Source: Gracilibacillus boraciitolerans JCM 21714
Lineage (GTDB): Bacteria > Bacillota > Bacilli > Bacillales > Amphibacillaceae
Reading direction: 5' to 3'
Length of the DNA stretch: 64,000 nucleotides
Assembly: GCF_000521485.1 (NCBI RefSeq)
Contig: NZ_BAVS01000001.1
Location: 62,001-126,000, forward strand
Part shown: piece after piece, positions 46,548 to 56,752 of the stretch
Position numbering within the stretch: position 1 is the first letter of the stretch
Layout: each line of letters begins with the position of its first letter
The notes under the pieces: generated by a model
What the model saw: the letters and a program-made list of their open reading frames with translations, nothing else
Databases searched by the model: none
What the model was told of the DNA's origin: nothing
Translations under genes and position numbers: made by a program

Positions 46548-46700
46548 GAATAGATGCGGAAGTAGTCTTATTGACTGCTTCCTACACATTGATTTAAACA
46601 TAGCTTCAAAAAAAATGGAGAAATTCCATTAAAACTATTGACGAAGTTTTAAACCTATGGTAAATTATTAAATGTCGCTTCAGTAAATACATATTATTAT

Positions 46701-46775
46701 TCCACAGTAGCTCAGTGGTAGAGCAATCGGCTGTTAACCGATCGGTCGTAGGTTCGAATCCTACCTGTGGAGCCA
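46701..46775 (+). tRNA. tRNA-Asn (GTT)
   Basis: A full cloverleaf: acceptor TCCACAG/CTGTGGA, anticodon loop CTGTTAA, T arm GTAGG-TTCGAAT-CCTAC, and encoded CCA. Confidence 0.95.
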
Positions 46776-46776
46776 T

Positions 46777-46856
46777 GGCGGTGTAGCTCAGCTGGCTAGA
46801 GCGTACGGTTCATACCCGTAAGGTCGGGGGGGGTTCGATCCCCTCCGCCGCTACCA
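46777..46856 (+). tRNA. tRNA-Met (CAT) with an expanded T arm
   Basis: The sequence equals the standard Bacillus tRNA-Met up to the T arm, with anticodon loop TTCATAC and encoded CCA. The T stem is preceded by a run of eight G (46826-46833) where five are normal. The extra three bases would destroy the T arm. Since the gene is essential, this is best read as a sequence error. Confidence 0.93.
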
Positions 46857-46864
46857 AATTTGAT

Positions 46865-46942
46865 GGCGGTCGTGGTGAAGTGGTTAACACATCGGATTGT
46901 GGTTCCGACATGCGTGGGTTCAATCCCCACCGGTCGCCCCCA
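46865..46942 (+). tRNA. tRNA-His (GTG)
   Basis: Begins GGCGGTCGTGG, anticodon loop TTGTGGT, T arm GTGGG-TTCAATC-CCCAC. Typical of Bacillus tRNA-His, including the extra 5' G. The 3' end has five C before the final A, one more than usual, possibly another run-length error. Confidence 0.9.
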
Positions 46943-46957
46943 TTAAATTATAAGAAA

Positions 46958-47033
46958 GGACCTTAGCTCAGTTGGTTAGAGCTATCGGCTCATAACCGAT
47001 CGGTCGCAGGTTCGAATCCTGCAGGGTCCACCA
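46958..47033 (+). tRNA. tRNA-Ile2 (CAT anticodon, lysidine type)
   Basis: The anticodon is CAT in the loop CTCATAA. The body (GGACC...AGGGTCCACCA) resembles the Bacillus tRNA-Ile that TilS converts to read AUA, not the tRNA-Met genes. The 5' side has GGACCTTAGC where GGACCTTTAGC is usual, so one T seems missing. Confidence 0.8.
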
Positions 47034-47048
47034 AACTTTATATATTAC

Positions 47049-47145
47049 GGAGGAATACCCAAGTCTGGCTGAAGGGATCGGTCTTGAAAACCGACAGGGG
47101 GGGTGTCAAAGCCGCGGGGGGGTTCGAATCCCTCTTCCTCCTCCA
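47049..47145 (+). tRNA. tRNA-Ser (TGA), with two G7 runs
   Basis: Acceptor GGAGGAA/TTCCTCC, anticodon loop CTTGAAA, long variable arm, encoded CCA. G7 runs at 47097-47103 (variable arm start) and 47116-47122 (T arm) exceed the usual lengths of about four and five. The discriminator base reads T where G is usual. Confidence 0.9.
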
Positions 47146-47179
47146 TACATAATGTTTTGACAAGAAAAAAATAATATTT

Positions 47180-47255
<76 letters not shown>

Positions 47256-47259
47256 CTTA

Positions 47260-47287
47260 ACAAGCAATTTAGATGCTTGTTTTTTTA
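47260..47287 (+). terminator. Terminator after the tRNA cluster
   Basis: ACAAGCA (47260-47266) pairs with TGCTTGT (47274-47280), followed by seven T. Confidence 0.88.
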
Positions 47288-47457
47288 TGCAATAAAATAA
47301 TAATATTTATGACAAGTCTTTTGTGAGGATTTTAAAAGTATAAAAAAATTTACAGTGCCCATGCTAAATAGTTGCAATTCATTTCAAAGTTTTGATACCA
47401 TTTAATATAGAAAGGGATAAACACTTTCTATAATTTCTAATAGGAGGAATGAATAAC

Positions 47458-48067
47458 ATGGCAAACTTTACATTACCTGAATTACCTTATGCATATGATG
47501 CGCTTGAGCCACATATTGATAAGGAAACAATGAACATTCATCACACTAAACACCACAACACATATGTTGAGAAGTTAAATGCTGCATTAGAAGGTCACGA
47601 TGATTTGGCAAATAAATCAATCGAAGACATTCTAGCAAATCTTGACGCGGTTCCAGAAAATATTCGTACAGCAGTTAGAATCATGGTGGTGGACACGCAA
47701 ATCATAGTCTCTTTTGGACATTATTATCTCCAAATGGCGGCGGACAGCATCAGGCGAGTTAGCTGATCAAATTAATTCTGTATTTGGTAGCTTTGATAAA
47801 TTCAAAGAAAATTTTGCTGCAGCTGCAGCAGGTCAATTTGGATCTGGCTGGGCATGGTTAGTAGTTAATAATGGTACTCTTGAAATCACCAGTACTCCTA
47901 ATCAGGATACTCCTATTTCTGAAGGCAAAACACCTATATTAGGTTTAGACGTATGGGAACATGCGTATTATTTAAAATATCAAAATAAACGTCCAGATTA
48001 CATTTCAGCATTTTGGAATGTAGTGGATTGGAATAAAGTTTCAAGTTTATATAATGAAGCTAAATAA
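47458..48067 (+). CDS. sodA: Manganese superoxide dismutase (two frameshifts)
   Basis: SodA converts superoxide to peroxide and oxygen. Metal ligands: His in [16 protein letters not shown], His in [10 protein letters not shown] (encoded at about 47680-47712 in a shifted frame), and Asp/His in [18 protein letters not shown]. The frame breaks at about 47680 (AGAATC for AGAAATC) and at about 47750 (CAGCATCAG for CAGCCATCAG); both are one-base losses. The start [11 protein letters not shown] is the second ATG, ten bases after AGGAGG. Restored length is about 203 residues. Confidence 0.95.
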
Positions 48068-48077
48068 CAAATTGTCA

Positions 48078-48113
48078 AGAAAGAGACTACAATTAATGTA
48101 GTCTCTTTCTTTT
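48078..48113 (+). terminator. Terminator after sodA
   Basis: AAGAGACTACA (48081-48091) pairs with TGTAGTCTCTT (48097-48107), followed by a T-rich tail. Confidence 0.92.
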
Positions 48114-48218
48114 GGTTAAAATTAAAAATTTGGATAAAGCATAAAAGTTCTTATTAAAAATGTATATCTCATGCTTTCTAGACCAAAATAAAGGTTAGAT
48201 TGCAGTGAGGTGTATAAG

Positions 48219-49453
48219 ATGGGCAAAATAAAAAACAAAAATAAACCAGTGATGCCGAATTTAAAAGATTTAAAATTGCTATTAACCATTGGAGGACTTT
48301 ATGCATTAGCAACATTATCATCGAATACGTTTGTTAATATTTTTTTATGGAAACAATCTGGTGAATATATTGATATTGCTATATACAATTTATTTATTTA
48401 TATACTCCAGCCTATAGCGTTTGTAATAGCAGGTAAATTTGCAAAAAAAGTCGATCGCACCCTCATCATTAGAATAGGTATATCTTTTTTATCTGTTTTT
48501 TATGTGACAGTATTAATCGCTGGGGGGGACAAGGCATCACAGTTTCCATATTTATTGGGCTCGATTTTAGGAATTGGCTATGGGTTTTATTGGCTTGCTT
48601 TTAACGTGTTAACATTTGAGGTGACTGAACCTGAATCGCGTGTTTATTTTAATGGTATTCTCGGTACTCTGCAATCATTTGGGGGTATGGTAGGCCCGTT
48701 TTTTGCCGGGTATATTATTTCTAAGTTAGATAATTTTCAAGGATATAGTATTATTTTCTTTATATCCTTTTTTTATTTTTAGTCGCTATCATTTATTCCT
48801 TCTTTCTTAGTAAACGAAAAGCAACTGATAAATTCTTATTTAGCAAAGTAGTATATGAGCGAAAAAAAAATCACGATTGGAGAAATATTTTATATGCCCA
48901 TCTATTTCAAGGATTAAGAGAAGGTCTGTTTATTTTTATAATCGCCATTTGGGTCTATATTGCCACGAATAGTGAATTTGCATTAGGTGCATTTAATTTA
49001 ACTTTTTCATTATGTTCATTTATTGGTTATTATATAGTTTCCAAAATAATAAAAGTTGAGAATAGAAAGAAAGCAATCTTTTTAGGTGGCTTGTTATTAT
49101 ATACTGGTGTATTAATTTTTGTATTCCAAACAAGCTATTGGATGCTGCTTGCATATGGAGTAGTGATTGGATTTGCTTATCCTTTATTCAATGTGCCGTT
49201 TATTTCTTTAACCTACGATATAATCGGAAAGGCTACAGATGCAAAAAATCTTAGAATCGAATATATTATAATTCGTGAATGGTTTATTAATATAGGCAGA
49301 GTTACCGCAATTCTAATTTTTATCATAGCGGTTAGTAGAATTGATCCCGTAAAGATAATACCCATTTTATTACTAACTATTGGTGGCGGTAATTTACTTG
49401 CATATTATTTTGTGCGTAAAACAAATTTGTTGATCTATTCTTCACACAAATAG
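48219..49453 (+). CDS. yqgE: MFS transporter, YqgE-like (frameshifted)
   Basis: A polytopic membrane protein with about twelve spans and the MFS layout. The N-terminal half ends at 48781 because a T run at about 48772-48780 is short by one. Restored, it reads FYFLVAIIYSFFLSKRK and joins the C-terminal half, which runs to 49453. A G7 run at 48522-48528 encodes IAGGDKA. The substrate is unknown. The symbol is given from position between sodA and pbpA, as in B. subtilis. The start ATG follows GAGGTGTATAAG. Confidence 0.8.
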
Positions 49454-49514
49454 AAAATCATACCTTATTCGTGTTATAATAATGACGGAGTTATGATAGG
49501 GGGGGGTAATGAGT

Positions 49515-51631
49515 ATGAATCAACATTCTGAATTAAAAAAGAAAAAGAAAAAATTGAAAAAGAAAAAGTCACAACTACCATTTCGTTTAAATATATTGTT
49601 TGTTACCGTTTTTCTTATATTTTCCTTGCTTATTGTGCAGCTGGGAATTGTTCAAATCCTAAACGGGGGGGAAGAAGCACAACGCCAAATCAATCAAACA
49701 GAGAATACACCATCAGAAAAGCCTGTTCCGAGAGGGAAAATGTATGACAGTAATTTAGATTTAATATTAGATAACGAAGCTGTCAAATCAATTACATATA
49801 CACCACCTAAAAACGGAGATAATGCAAAGGACAGATTAAAACTTGCAGAAAAATTAGCAAAATACGTAACCATTATTAAAGATGAAAATGAATTAGAAAA
49901 AAAATTCGGGAACGAGATAAAAAAGAGTATTGGTATTTGCAAAATCCGGACATGATAGCTGAACGTTTGACAGATGAAGAAAAAACGCTTGATTCGGGAG
50001 ATAAATATCAAGTTGAGCTTGATAAAATTACAGAAGAAGACCTAGAACAAATAGAATGGACACCAGAATTACTCAATATGATTGCAATCAAGAAAGAATT
50101 GGATTCAGCGTTCGAATTATCTCCACACGTTATTGTGAATGAGGGACTAACAGATGAAGAATATGCGCAGGTTGCAGAACATTTATATGAGCTTCAGGGT
50201 ATTAATGCAGTAATTGATTGGGAACGCCAAAAATTGTATGACGAAACATTAAGTTCTTTCTTTGGTAATTTAACCAGTTCAGATGAGGGAATTCCACGAG
50301 AAAATAGTGAATTTTATTTAACAAACGGATATACATGGAATGACCGTGTTGGCACAAGTGGTTTGGAACAAGAATATGAACATGTCTTAAGAGGCAGAAA
50401 AGAAAAAGTTCAATATACAACTACAACCAATGGAGATGTTATTAATTCTGATGTGGTAGTAGAAGGACAACGTGGTAAGGACCTTATATTAACGATCGAT
50501 ATGGAATATCAAGCAGAAGTTGATAAAATAGTTAAAGAGGAACTGAGAAAAGCGATCAACAATCCTGGTAGTAACAATGGCTATTTGCAAGATGCATTAG
50601 CTGTAGTCATGGATCCTCAAACAGGGGGGGATATATTAGCATTATCAGGATTTCGATATGATAAAGAGGAACAAGAATATTTAAATCAAGCATACCGAAC
50701 GATATATGATTCCCATGAGCCAGGTTCTTCTATTAAAGGAGCTACAGTGTTGGCTGGTTATCAGGAGGGTGTTATCGATATTGGCACGATATTAGACGAA
50801 AGTGCTATAAAAATAAAATCAACTCCGAGATTTGCTTCTTATTCCTATTTAGGTCGAAGTAATTCTGATCTAGAAGCACTTCAAAAATCCTCAAACGTCT
50901 ATATGGGTAGGATTGCTATAAAAATAGCTGGAGCTACATATCGTGAAGGGGGGGAAATTCTTCATAATTTTGATTATGCGGCATTTGATTTAATGAGAAA
51001 TTATTTTAGTCAATTTGGTTTAGGTGTTAAAACAGGGGGGGTCGATTTACCATTTGAGGCAACTGGGCTTACCGGAATAAATCCTGACCAAGGGAAGTTG
51101 CTCTATATGGCTATTGGACAATATGACACATATACTACTTTACAATTGGCTCAATACGTTTCTACAATAGCAAATGATGGATATCGTATGAAACCTCGCT
51201 TAGTGAAGGAAATAAGAGAACCTGGTGGTGGTGATGGAACTCCAGGGGAATTAATTCGGTCTATTAATCCTGAAGTCTTAAATAGAGTTGATATGGATGA
51301 TAAATATATCGAACGAGTACAGACTGGTTTTAGACGTGTAGTTACAAGTGGTACTGCTTCCGGGCAATGGAGTGGTTTTCCCTATGAAGTTGCTGCTAAA
51401 ACAGGTACAGCAGAAAAGCCAAAATATGAAGATGGTAAGCAAGTAGCTTATACAGAAAACTTGTCGCTTGTTGGATATAGTCCTCTAGAAGAACCAGAAG
51501 TAGCCTTCGCTGTTATAGTTCCTGAGAATGGTACGGGAGATAATAGGCATCAAGTTCATCATGCGATTGGTAAACGGATCATTGAAACATATTACGAGTT
51601 TAAAAATAAAACAGATAAATCAAAAGAATAA
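49515..51631 (+). CDS. pbpA: Class B penicillin-binding protein, PbpA/PBP2A type (frameshifted)
   Basis: This transpeptidase cross-links lateral wall peptidoglycan in rod-shaped cells. A Lys-rich cytoplasmic tail and one anchor (about residues 20-42) lead to the dimerisation domain. The transpeptidase domain has SxxK in GSSIKGA, SxN in KSSNVYM and KTG in AAKTGTAEKP. The frame breaks at about 49894-49903 (one A short, before IRERDKKEYWYLQNPDM). Four G7 runs add Gly residues: 49665, 50624 (QTGGDIL for TGDIL), 50948 and 51035 (KTGGVDLP). The leader has G8 at 49499-49506. Confidence 0.93.
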
Positions 51632-51653
51632 AATTATAGTGATGAGTAATACT

Positions 51654-51684
51654 AAAGAAACTAGTTTAACTAGTTTCTTTTTTA
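51654..51684 (+). terminator. Terminator after pbpA
   Basis: AAAGAAACTAG (51654-51664) pairs perfectly with CTAGTTTCTTT (51670-51680), followed by T. Confidence 0.9.
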
Positions 51685-51699
51685 TATTAAATTGTCGAA

Positions 51700-51738
51700 T
51701 TTACAATGTCTTTACATTTAATTAATAGTAGGTTAATA
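51700..51738 (+). promoter_or_regulatory. PhoP box of the pst operon
   Basis: Four six-base elements recur exactly every 11 bases: TTTACA (51700), TTTACA (51711), TTAATA (51722), TTAATA (51733). This is the pattern PhoP dimers bind upstream of pst genes in Bacillus. A weak -10 (TACGAT, 51748-51753) follows, as expected for a PhoP-activated promoter lacking a -35. Confidence 0.8.
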
Positions 51739-51816
51739 CTTGTACGTTACGATGTAATAGAAGCTTTCAGAAGAAAGCTATTAAAAATTATCTAGATTCC
51801 ATAGGGGGAAAAGCAA

Positions 51817-52827
51817 ATGAATAAGTGGAAGTTAATCATGTTAGTTGCATTAGCGGTATTAACAATGGGAGTTTTAGCAGCATGCGGTAATGCACCAAAT
51901 GAAACTGAAAATGAAGAAAAAGAAACAAAAAATGAAGCAAATGCAAGTGAAGAAACTTCTGAGGAAACAGAATTATCTGGTCCAGTAAGTATTGATGGTT
52001 CCTCTACCGTTTTACCAATTATGGAATACGTAACTTATGAATACAATCAAGCACATCCAGAAGTGGAAGCAGTTCTAAACTCATCTGGTTCTGGTGGTGG
52101 ATTCAAAAAATCAACTGTTGGAGAAATTGATTTTAGTAATTCTTCTCGACCAATTAAAGACGAAGAAAAGGCTCAAGCGGAAGAAAATGGCATCACACTT
52201 CATGAAATAGAAGTAGCTTATGATGGCCTCTCTGTAGTAGTAAGTCAGGAAAATGATTTTGTTGAATCTCTTACTGTAGATCAGTTAAAACAAATTTTCT
52301 TAGCCGATGGTTCCGCAACAAAATGGTCAGATCTTAATCCTGACTGGCCAGAAGAAGACATCATCATTTACAGCCCTGGTCATGATTCAGGTACGTTCGA
52401 TTACTGGAATGAAGTTATATTAGAAGAAAATCCAATGCGCGAAGGAGAAAATACAACATTATCGGAAGACGACAACACGTTAGTTACTGGAGTCAAAAGT
52501 GATCCATATGCGATTGGTTACTTTGGTTATGCTTATTACATTGAAAATGAAAATACTTTAAAAGCATTAGCAATTGATAATGGCGATGGTAATCCAATTA
52601 AACCAAGTGGAGAAACGATTCAGGATAATTCGTATTCACCTTTATCTCGTCCGTTATTCACATATGTTAATGTTGATTCTTTAAAAGAAAAACCACAAGT
52701 TTATGATTTTGCTAAATTCACTATCGAAAATGCTGGTGCAGCTGCAGAATCAGTAGGATATGTGGCGCTTCCTGAAGAAAAATACCAAGAACAATTAGAT
52801 GAAATTAAAGAATTAGCAGGTAAATAA
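51817..52827 (+). CDS. pstS: Phosphate-binding lipoprotein PstS
   Basis: PstS captures phosphate outside the cell for the PstCAB transporter. A signal peptide ends in the lipobox LAAC (C23), followed by an acidic Glu/Asn/Thr spacer. The binding fold includes IDGSSTVLPIMEY, SSGSGGGFKKS and PGHDSGTFDYW, where Ser, Arg and Asp residues bind phosphate. The 336-residue frame is intact. Start after AGGGGGAAAAGCAA. First gene of pstSCAB-phoU. Confidence 0.96.
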   Translation: MNKWKLIMLVALAVLTMGVLAACGNAPNETENEEKETKNEANASEETSEETELSGPVSIDGSSTVLPIMEYVTYEYNQAHPEVEAVLNSSGSGGGFKKSTVGEIDFSNSSRPIKDEEKAQAEENGITLHEIEVAYDGLSVVVSQENDFVESLTVDQLKQIFLADGSATKWSDLNPDWPEEDIIIYSPGHDSGTFDYWNEVILEENPMREGENTTLSEDDNTLVTGVKSDPYAIGYFGYAYYIENENTLKALAIDNGDGNPIKPSGETIQDNSYSPLSRPLFTYVNVDSLKEKPQVYDFAKFTIENAGAAAESVGYVALPEEKYQEQLDEIKELAGK

Positions 52828-52841
52828 GATATAATATAAAG

Positions 52842-52877
52842 TGGGACAGGATCACTATATATTGAGTGGTCTGTCCC
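52842..52877 (+). promoter_or_regulatory. Hairpin between pstS and pstC
   Basis: GGGACAGGATCACT (52843-52856) pairs with AGTGGTCTGTCCC (52864-52876) with a small bulge. No T run follows, so it is more likely an mRNA-stabilising or processing element than a terminator. It would let pstS be expressed above the membrane genes. Confidence 0.6.
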
Positions 52878-52911
52878 ATCCATTTTGCAAGGTAAAGAAA
52901 AGGGGATTATC

Positions 52912-53859
52912 ATGGTGAACAAACAATCTACTGCGAACATTTCCGTTCAGGACATGATTAAACAAAACAAAAAAAAGAAAAATATAGGTAACGGCATTGA
53001 AAAATTTGTACCAATATTTTTATTGTTGTGTGCAATTGTTTCTGTATTAACTACTATTGGTATTTTATTTACTTTATTACGAGAGACATTTTCATTTTTT
53101 TCTGATGTTTCTTTAGTTGACTTTTATTTCGGGACACATTGGTCTCCATGGACAGATCATTTCGGGGGGGTTGCACCACTTATTGCAGGTACATTATTGA
53201 TTTCATTTATTGCGATATGTGTAGCCGTACCAATCGGATTGGCATCAGCAATTTATTTGAGTGAATATGCAACTGAAAGAACAAGAAAGGTGATTAAGCC
53301 AATTTTAGAAGTGCTGGCAGGGATCCCTACAGTTGTTTATGGTTTTTTTGCATTAACATTTGTTTCGCCATTATTAGGAAATATATTTTCTGAAATGAGA
53401 ATTTTTAATGCACTAAGTGCTGGTATAGTTGTTGGTATTATGATTATACCTATGATTGCTTCTTTATCTGAGGATGCAATGAGTGCTGTACCTCATAGTT
53501 TACGAGATGGGGGGGCACTTGGATTGGGAGCCACACGTTTTGAAGTTGCGATAAAAGTTGTGTTACCTGCTGCCTTATCTGGTATTATAGCTTCAATTGT
53601 TTTAGCACTTTCACGAGCGGTAGGTGAAACGATGATCGTGACGATTGCTGCAGGTGCAACACCTAATTTAACATTTAATCCGACTGAATCAATTCAAACC
53701 TTGACTGCATTTATAGTACAGGGTGCTACAGGTGATACCTCTTTTCATTCTATTATTTATAAGAGTATTTACGCCGTAGGATTTACATTATTTATTTTCA
53801 CTTTGATTATGAATATTCTGTCACAATATATCTCTCGTCGATTTAAGGAGGATTATTAA
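52912..53859 (+). CDS. pstC: Phosphate ABC transporter permease PstC
   Basis: An integral membrane subunit with six spans and the permease EAA-like loop ALGLGATRFEVAIKVVLPAA. The start is ATG 52912 after AAAGGGGATTATC; the open frame upstream has no site. Two G7 runs add Gly residues: 53164-53170 (HFGGVAPLI) and 53509-53515 (LRDGGALGLG, where the family has one Gly). It overlaps pstA by one base (TAATG). Confidence 0.95.
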   Translation: MVNKQSTANISVQDMIKQNKKKKNIGNGIEKFVPIFLLLCAIVSVLTTIGILFTLLRETFSFFSDVSLVDFYFGTHWSPWTDHFGGVAPLIAGTLLISFIAICVAVPIGLASAIYLSEYATERTRKVIKPILEVLAGIPTVVYGFFALTFVSPLLGNIFSEMRIFNALSAGIVVGIMIIPMIASLSEDAMSAVPHSLRDGGALGLGATRFEVAIKVVLPAALSGIIASIVLALSRAVGETMIVTIAAGATPNLTFNPTESIQTLTAFIVQGATGDTSFHSIIYKSIYAVGFTLFIFTLIMNILSQYISRRFKEDY

Positions 53860-54731
53860 TGACACAACAAATAAATATAAGCCAAATAAAAGGCCGAGTT
53901 ACGCGTAATAAAATATATAAAGGAATTTTTATTCTGGCTATCAGTTTGGCTATGCTGGCATTAGCAACACTTTTATATCGAATATTAAGTCAGGGTCTTG
54001 GCTATTTAAGTATAGATTTTTTAAAGAATTATCCAGCGCCATATATAGAAGAAGCAGGAATATTTGCTGGATTAATGGGTTCTGTTTTTATGATGTGTAT
54101 CACTGCTCCAGTGTCTATTATATTGGGAGTTTCAACTGCTCTATACCTAGAAGAATATGCGACACAAAATAGATTCACTCGTTTTATCCAGGTAAATGTG
54201 CAAAATTTAGCCGGAATACCCTCGATTGTTTTTGGTTTATTGGGTTTAACGTTATTTGTCTATTTATTAGCAATGGGATATACATTAATTGCTGGTGCTC
54301 TAACAATGAGTCTACTCGTTCTTCCAGTTATTGTTGTAGCCTCACAAGAAGCAATTCGGTCTGTACCTAAAGAAATAAGAGAAGCATCGATTGCTATGGG
54401 TGCTACAAAATGGCAAACCATTTGGCGAATCGTACTGCCTGCATCAATTCCTGGTATAATTACCGGAGCCATCTTAGCATTATCGAGAGCAATTGGCGAA
54501 ACCGCCCCCCCTTTAATTATTGTGGGTGCCGCTGCCGCTATTTATACTATACCAGATTCCTTCTTGTCCAAGTATACCGTTATGCCGATTCAAATTTATA
54601 GTTGGACAGCTCGTCCACAGGAGGAATGGCAATTTGTCGCAGCAGCTGGAATTATAGTATTGTTAGCAATTTTACTATGTATGAACGCAGTCGCGGTTTG
54701 GATTCGTAATAAATTTCAAAAAAGATATTAA
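53859..54731 (+). CDS. pstA: Phosphate ABC transporter permease PstA
   Basis: The second membrane subunit, with six spans and the loop [21 protein letters not shown], which contacts PstB. A C7 run at 54505-54511 gives [12 protein letters not shown] where the family has GETAPL. The 290-residue frame is intact. GGAGGATTATTA precedes the start inside the end of pstC. Confidence 0.95.
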   Translation: MTQQINISQIKGRVTRNKIYKGIFILAISLAMLALATLLYRILSQGLGYLSIDFLKNYPAPYIEEAGIFAGLMGSVFMMCITAPVSIILGVSTALYLEEYATQNRFTRFIQVNVQNLAGIPSIVFGLLGLTLFVYLLAMGYTLIAGALTMSLLVLPVIVVASQEAIRSVPKEIREASIAMGATKWQTIWRIVLPASIPGIITGAILALSRAIGETAPPLIIVGAAAAIYTIPDSFLSKYTVMPIQIYSWTARPQEEWQFVAAAGIIVLLAILLCMNAVAVWIRNKFQKRY

Positions 54732-54747
54732 GAAAGAAGGGCTATTG

Positions 54748-55509
54748 ATGACAGCAGCAAACGTATTTAGTATAGAAGATTTCAATTTATGGTATGGAAA
54801 CGATCAAGCTTTGTATCACATTAATATGGCAGTTCCAAGAAAAGAAATAACAGCAGTAATTGGACCATCTGGTTGTGGAAAGTCAACTTTATTAAAAACA
54901 TTAAATAGAATGATAGAAACAATTCCAATTGTGAATACTTCTGGAATTATAAAATATAATGATAATAACATCTTTGAAAAAAAACAAATGGTTGAAGAGT
55001 TGAGAACGCACGTGGGCATGGTATTTCAAAAACCAAATCCATTTCCGAAATCGATTTATGAAAATGTAGCATATGGTCCAAAAATTCATGGAATTAAAAA
55101 GAAGAATGTATTAGATGAAATTGTAGAAAAAAGTTTACGCGGTGCGGCAATTTGGGATGAAGTAAAAGATCGTTTAAATCAAAATGCTTACGGATTATCA
55201 GGTGGACAACAGCAGCGTATTTGTATTGCTAGATGTTTGGCAATTGAACCAGATGTAATTTTAATGGACGAACCAACGTCAGCATTAGATCCAATTTCCA
55301 CTTTAAAGATTGAAGAGTTAATCAAAGAATTAAAAAAAGATTATACGATTATTATTGTTACGCATAACATGCAACAAGCCGCAAGAATTTCTGATAAAAC
55401 AGCATTTATGTTAAATGGAGAATTAGTAGAATTTTCTGATACGGATCAAATATTCTCTAATCCTAAAGATAAACGCACGGAAGATTATATTACCGGTCGA
55501 TTTGGTTAA
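54748..55509 (+). CDS. pstB: Phosphate ABC transporter ATP-binding protein PstB
   Basis: The ATPase that drives phosphate uptake. Walker [10 protein letters not shown] (about residues 36-44), signature LSGGQQQR, Walker [14 protein letters not shown], and the H-loop in IVTHNMQQA. Start at ATG 54748, after AAGAAGGG. The frame is intact, 253 residues. Only one pstB copy is present; B. subtilis has two. Confidence 0.97.
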   Translation: MTAANVFSIEDFNLWYGNDQALYHINMAVPRKEITAVIGPSGCGKSTLLKTLNRMIETIPIVNTSGIIKYNDNNIFEKKQMVEELRTHVGMVFQKPNPFPKSIYENVAYGPKIHGIKKKNVLDEIVEKSLRGAAIWDEVKDRLNQNAYGLSGGQQQRICIARCLAIEPDVILMDEPTSALDPISTLKIEELIKELKKDYTIIIVTHNMQQAARISDKTAFMLNGELVEFSDTDQIFSNPKDKRTEDYITGRFG

Positions 55510-55549
55510 GCATCATTGAGTAGCGAAATGCAGAGAGAGGACGTGTCAA

Positions 55550-56209
55550 ATGGCAGGAAGAGAAATGTTTCAAACAGAAGTTAAGAAGGTAGAAGAACTT
55601 ATCATTTTATTAGCAAAGAAATCAAAGGATCAATTACATCAGGCTGTAGATGCTTTATATAATAGTGACATAGAACTGGCTGAACAATTAATTAAAGCTG
55701 ATAAAGAATTAGATAAACTAGATTTTCAAATAAATGAAGCAGCTATATTGTTAATAGCAAGACAACAACCTGTTGCAACAGACCTGAGAAGATTAGTTGT
55801 AGCGATTCGTATATCATCAGATTTAGAAAGAATGGCAGATAATGCTAAAAATATTGCTAAATCTACCATACATTTAGGTAAAGATCATGGTATTAAAATA
55901 CATCATTCTATCAGAGAAATGGAAGAAATTGCTGAAAAAATGATTGATTTAGCAATTAAGGCGTATGAAAATGAAGATATTACATTAGCTAGAAAATTAG
56001 CAGAGATGGATGATTTGATCGATGCCATGTATTCATCTATGTTACGTGAATTATTAGAAGAAACAGCAACAGACCCTCAAAAAATTCAACATATAATGCA
56101 AATGGCTTTTAGTGGCCGTTATGTAGAGAGAATAGGTGACCATGCTACAAATGTTGGAGAAGATGTGATGTATCTAGTAAAAGGTGAATCTGCGGATTTA
56201 AATGAATAG
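55550..56209 (+). CDS. phoU: Phosphate signalling protein PhoU
   Basis: PhoU links the Pst transporter to control of phosphate uptake or signalling. It has two three-helix repeats, each with a metal-binding motif: SSDLERMADNAKNIA and YVERIGDHATNVGED. The 219-residue frame is intact. It ends the operon, 40 bases after pstB, and a strong terminator follows. B. subtilis 168 lacks a phoU at this locus, whereas many other Bacillaceae have one. Confidence 0.95.
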   Translation: MAGREMFQTEVKKVEELIILLAKKSKDQLHQAVDALYNSDIELAEQLIKADKELDKLDFQINEAAILLIARQQPVATDLRRLVVAIRISSDLERMADNAKNIAKSTIHLGKDHGIKIHHSIREMEEIAEKMIDLAIKAYENEDITLARKLAEMDDLIDAMYSSMLRELLEETATDPQKIQHIMQMAFSGRYVERIGDHATNVGEDVMYLVKGESADLNE

Positions 56210-56213
56210 GTAA

Positions 56214-56258
56214 ACAATAAGAGGATGAACTATTAATAGATCATCCTCTTATTGTTTT
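56214..56258. terminator. Bidirectional terminator after phoU
   Basis: AATAAGAGGATGA (56217-56229) pairs with TCATCCTCTTATT (56241-56253), followed by GTTTTG. It also covers the 3' end of the convergent minus-strand gene. Confidence 0.9.
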
Positions 56259-56728
56259 GTTAACATATTTGCGATTTCCTCATTATTCATTTGATCATGA
56301 AGTGTAAATTGACCGATTTGAATGGATCTGCTTAATTCATTTTCCTTTAGGTATGAAATAAATGCGTCACGATCCGATATAATACTCTGGTCTACTAATA
56401 GGTCAACAATATCGGTGATCGACATACCTGATTCGATCGTGATGGTAGCTATGACTGGAGTTTCTTCAAGTGTTGACTGACCATTCTCTTCCTTACTGTC
56501 TAAGGAATGTTTTTTCAGTTCCATAACCTCTTGTTCTATATTTGATAACTTTTCCTCCATATTTTGCTGATAGACAAAATAGCCATCCTTTTGAAGTTGA
56601 TCGATTTTTTCATCTGTAGAAAGATTATCAGAGCTTGCAGATGGGTTTTCTAATAAGAATACTCCACCTAATATAACAGCAGCTACTAACAATCCAGAAG
56701 AAAAGGCTCTAATAAATTGCTTCAACAT
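56249..56728 (-). CDS. Small membrane protein with a YceG/MltG-like C-terminal domain
   Basis: A 159-residue protein with one N-terminal span (residues 10-27), a coiled coil (about 40-75), and a C-terminal domain (ITIESGMSITDIVDLLVDQS ... IGQFTLHDQMNNEEIANML). That domain resembles the small LysM-like part that precedes the catalytic part of MltG (YceG). The transglycosylase catalytic part is absent, so it may be a wall-binding or regulatory protein. It lies where B. subtilis has yqzC/yqzD. No named function is assigned. Confidence 0.65.
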   Translation of the reverse strand: MLKQFIRAFSSGLLVAAVILGGVFLLENPSASSDNLSTDEKIDQLQKDGYFVYQQNMEEKLSNIEQEVMELKKHSLDSKEENGQSTLEETPVIATITIESGMSITDIVDLLVDQSIISDRDAFISYLKENELSRSIQIGQFTLHDQMNNEEIANMLTKQ

Positions 56729-56752
56729 AATCCCCCATTCTCAGTTGATCGT

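Noticed and set aside
49499-51041. Poly-G tracts in pbpA and elsewhere as phase-variation (contingency) loci
   Set aside because: They occur in rpoD, era, phoH, tRNAs and ribosome binding sites alike, at one fixed length. Contingency tracts are found in a few surface genes and vary in length.
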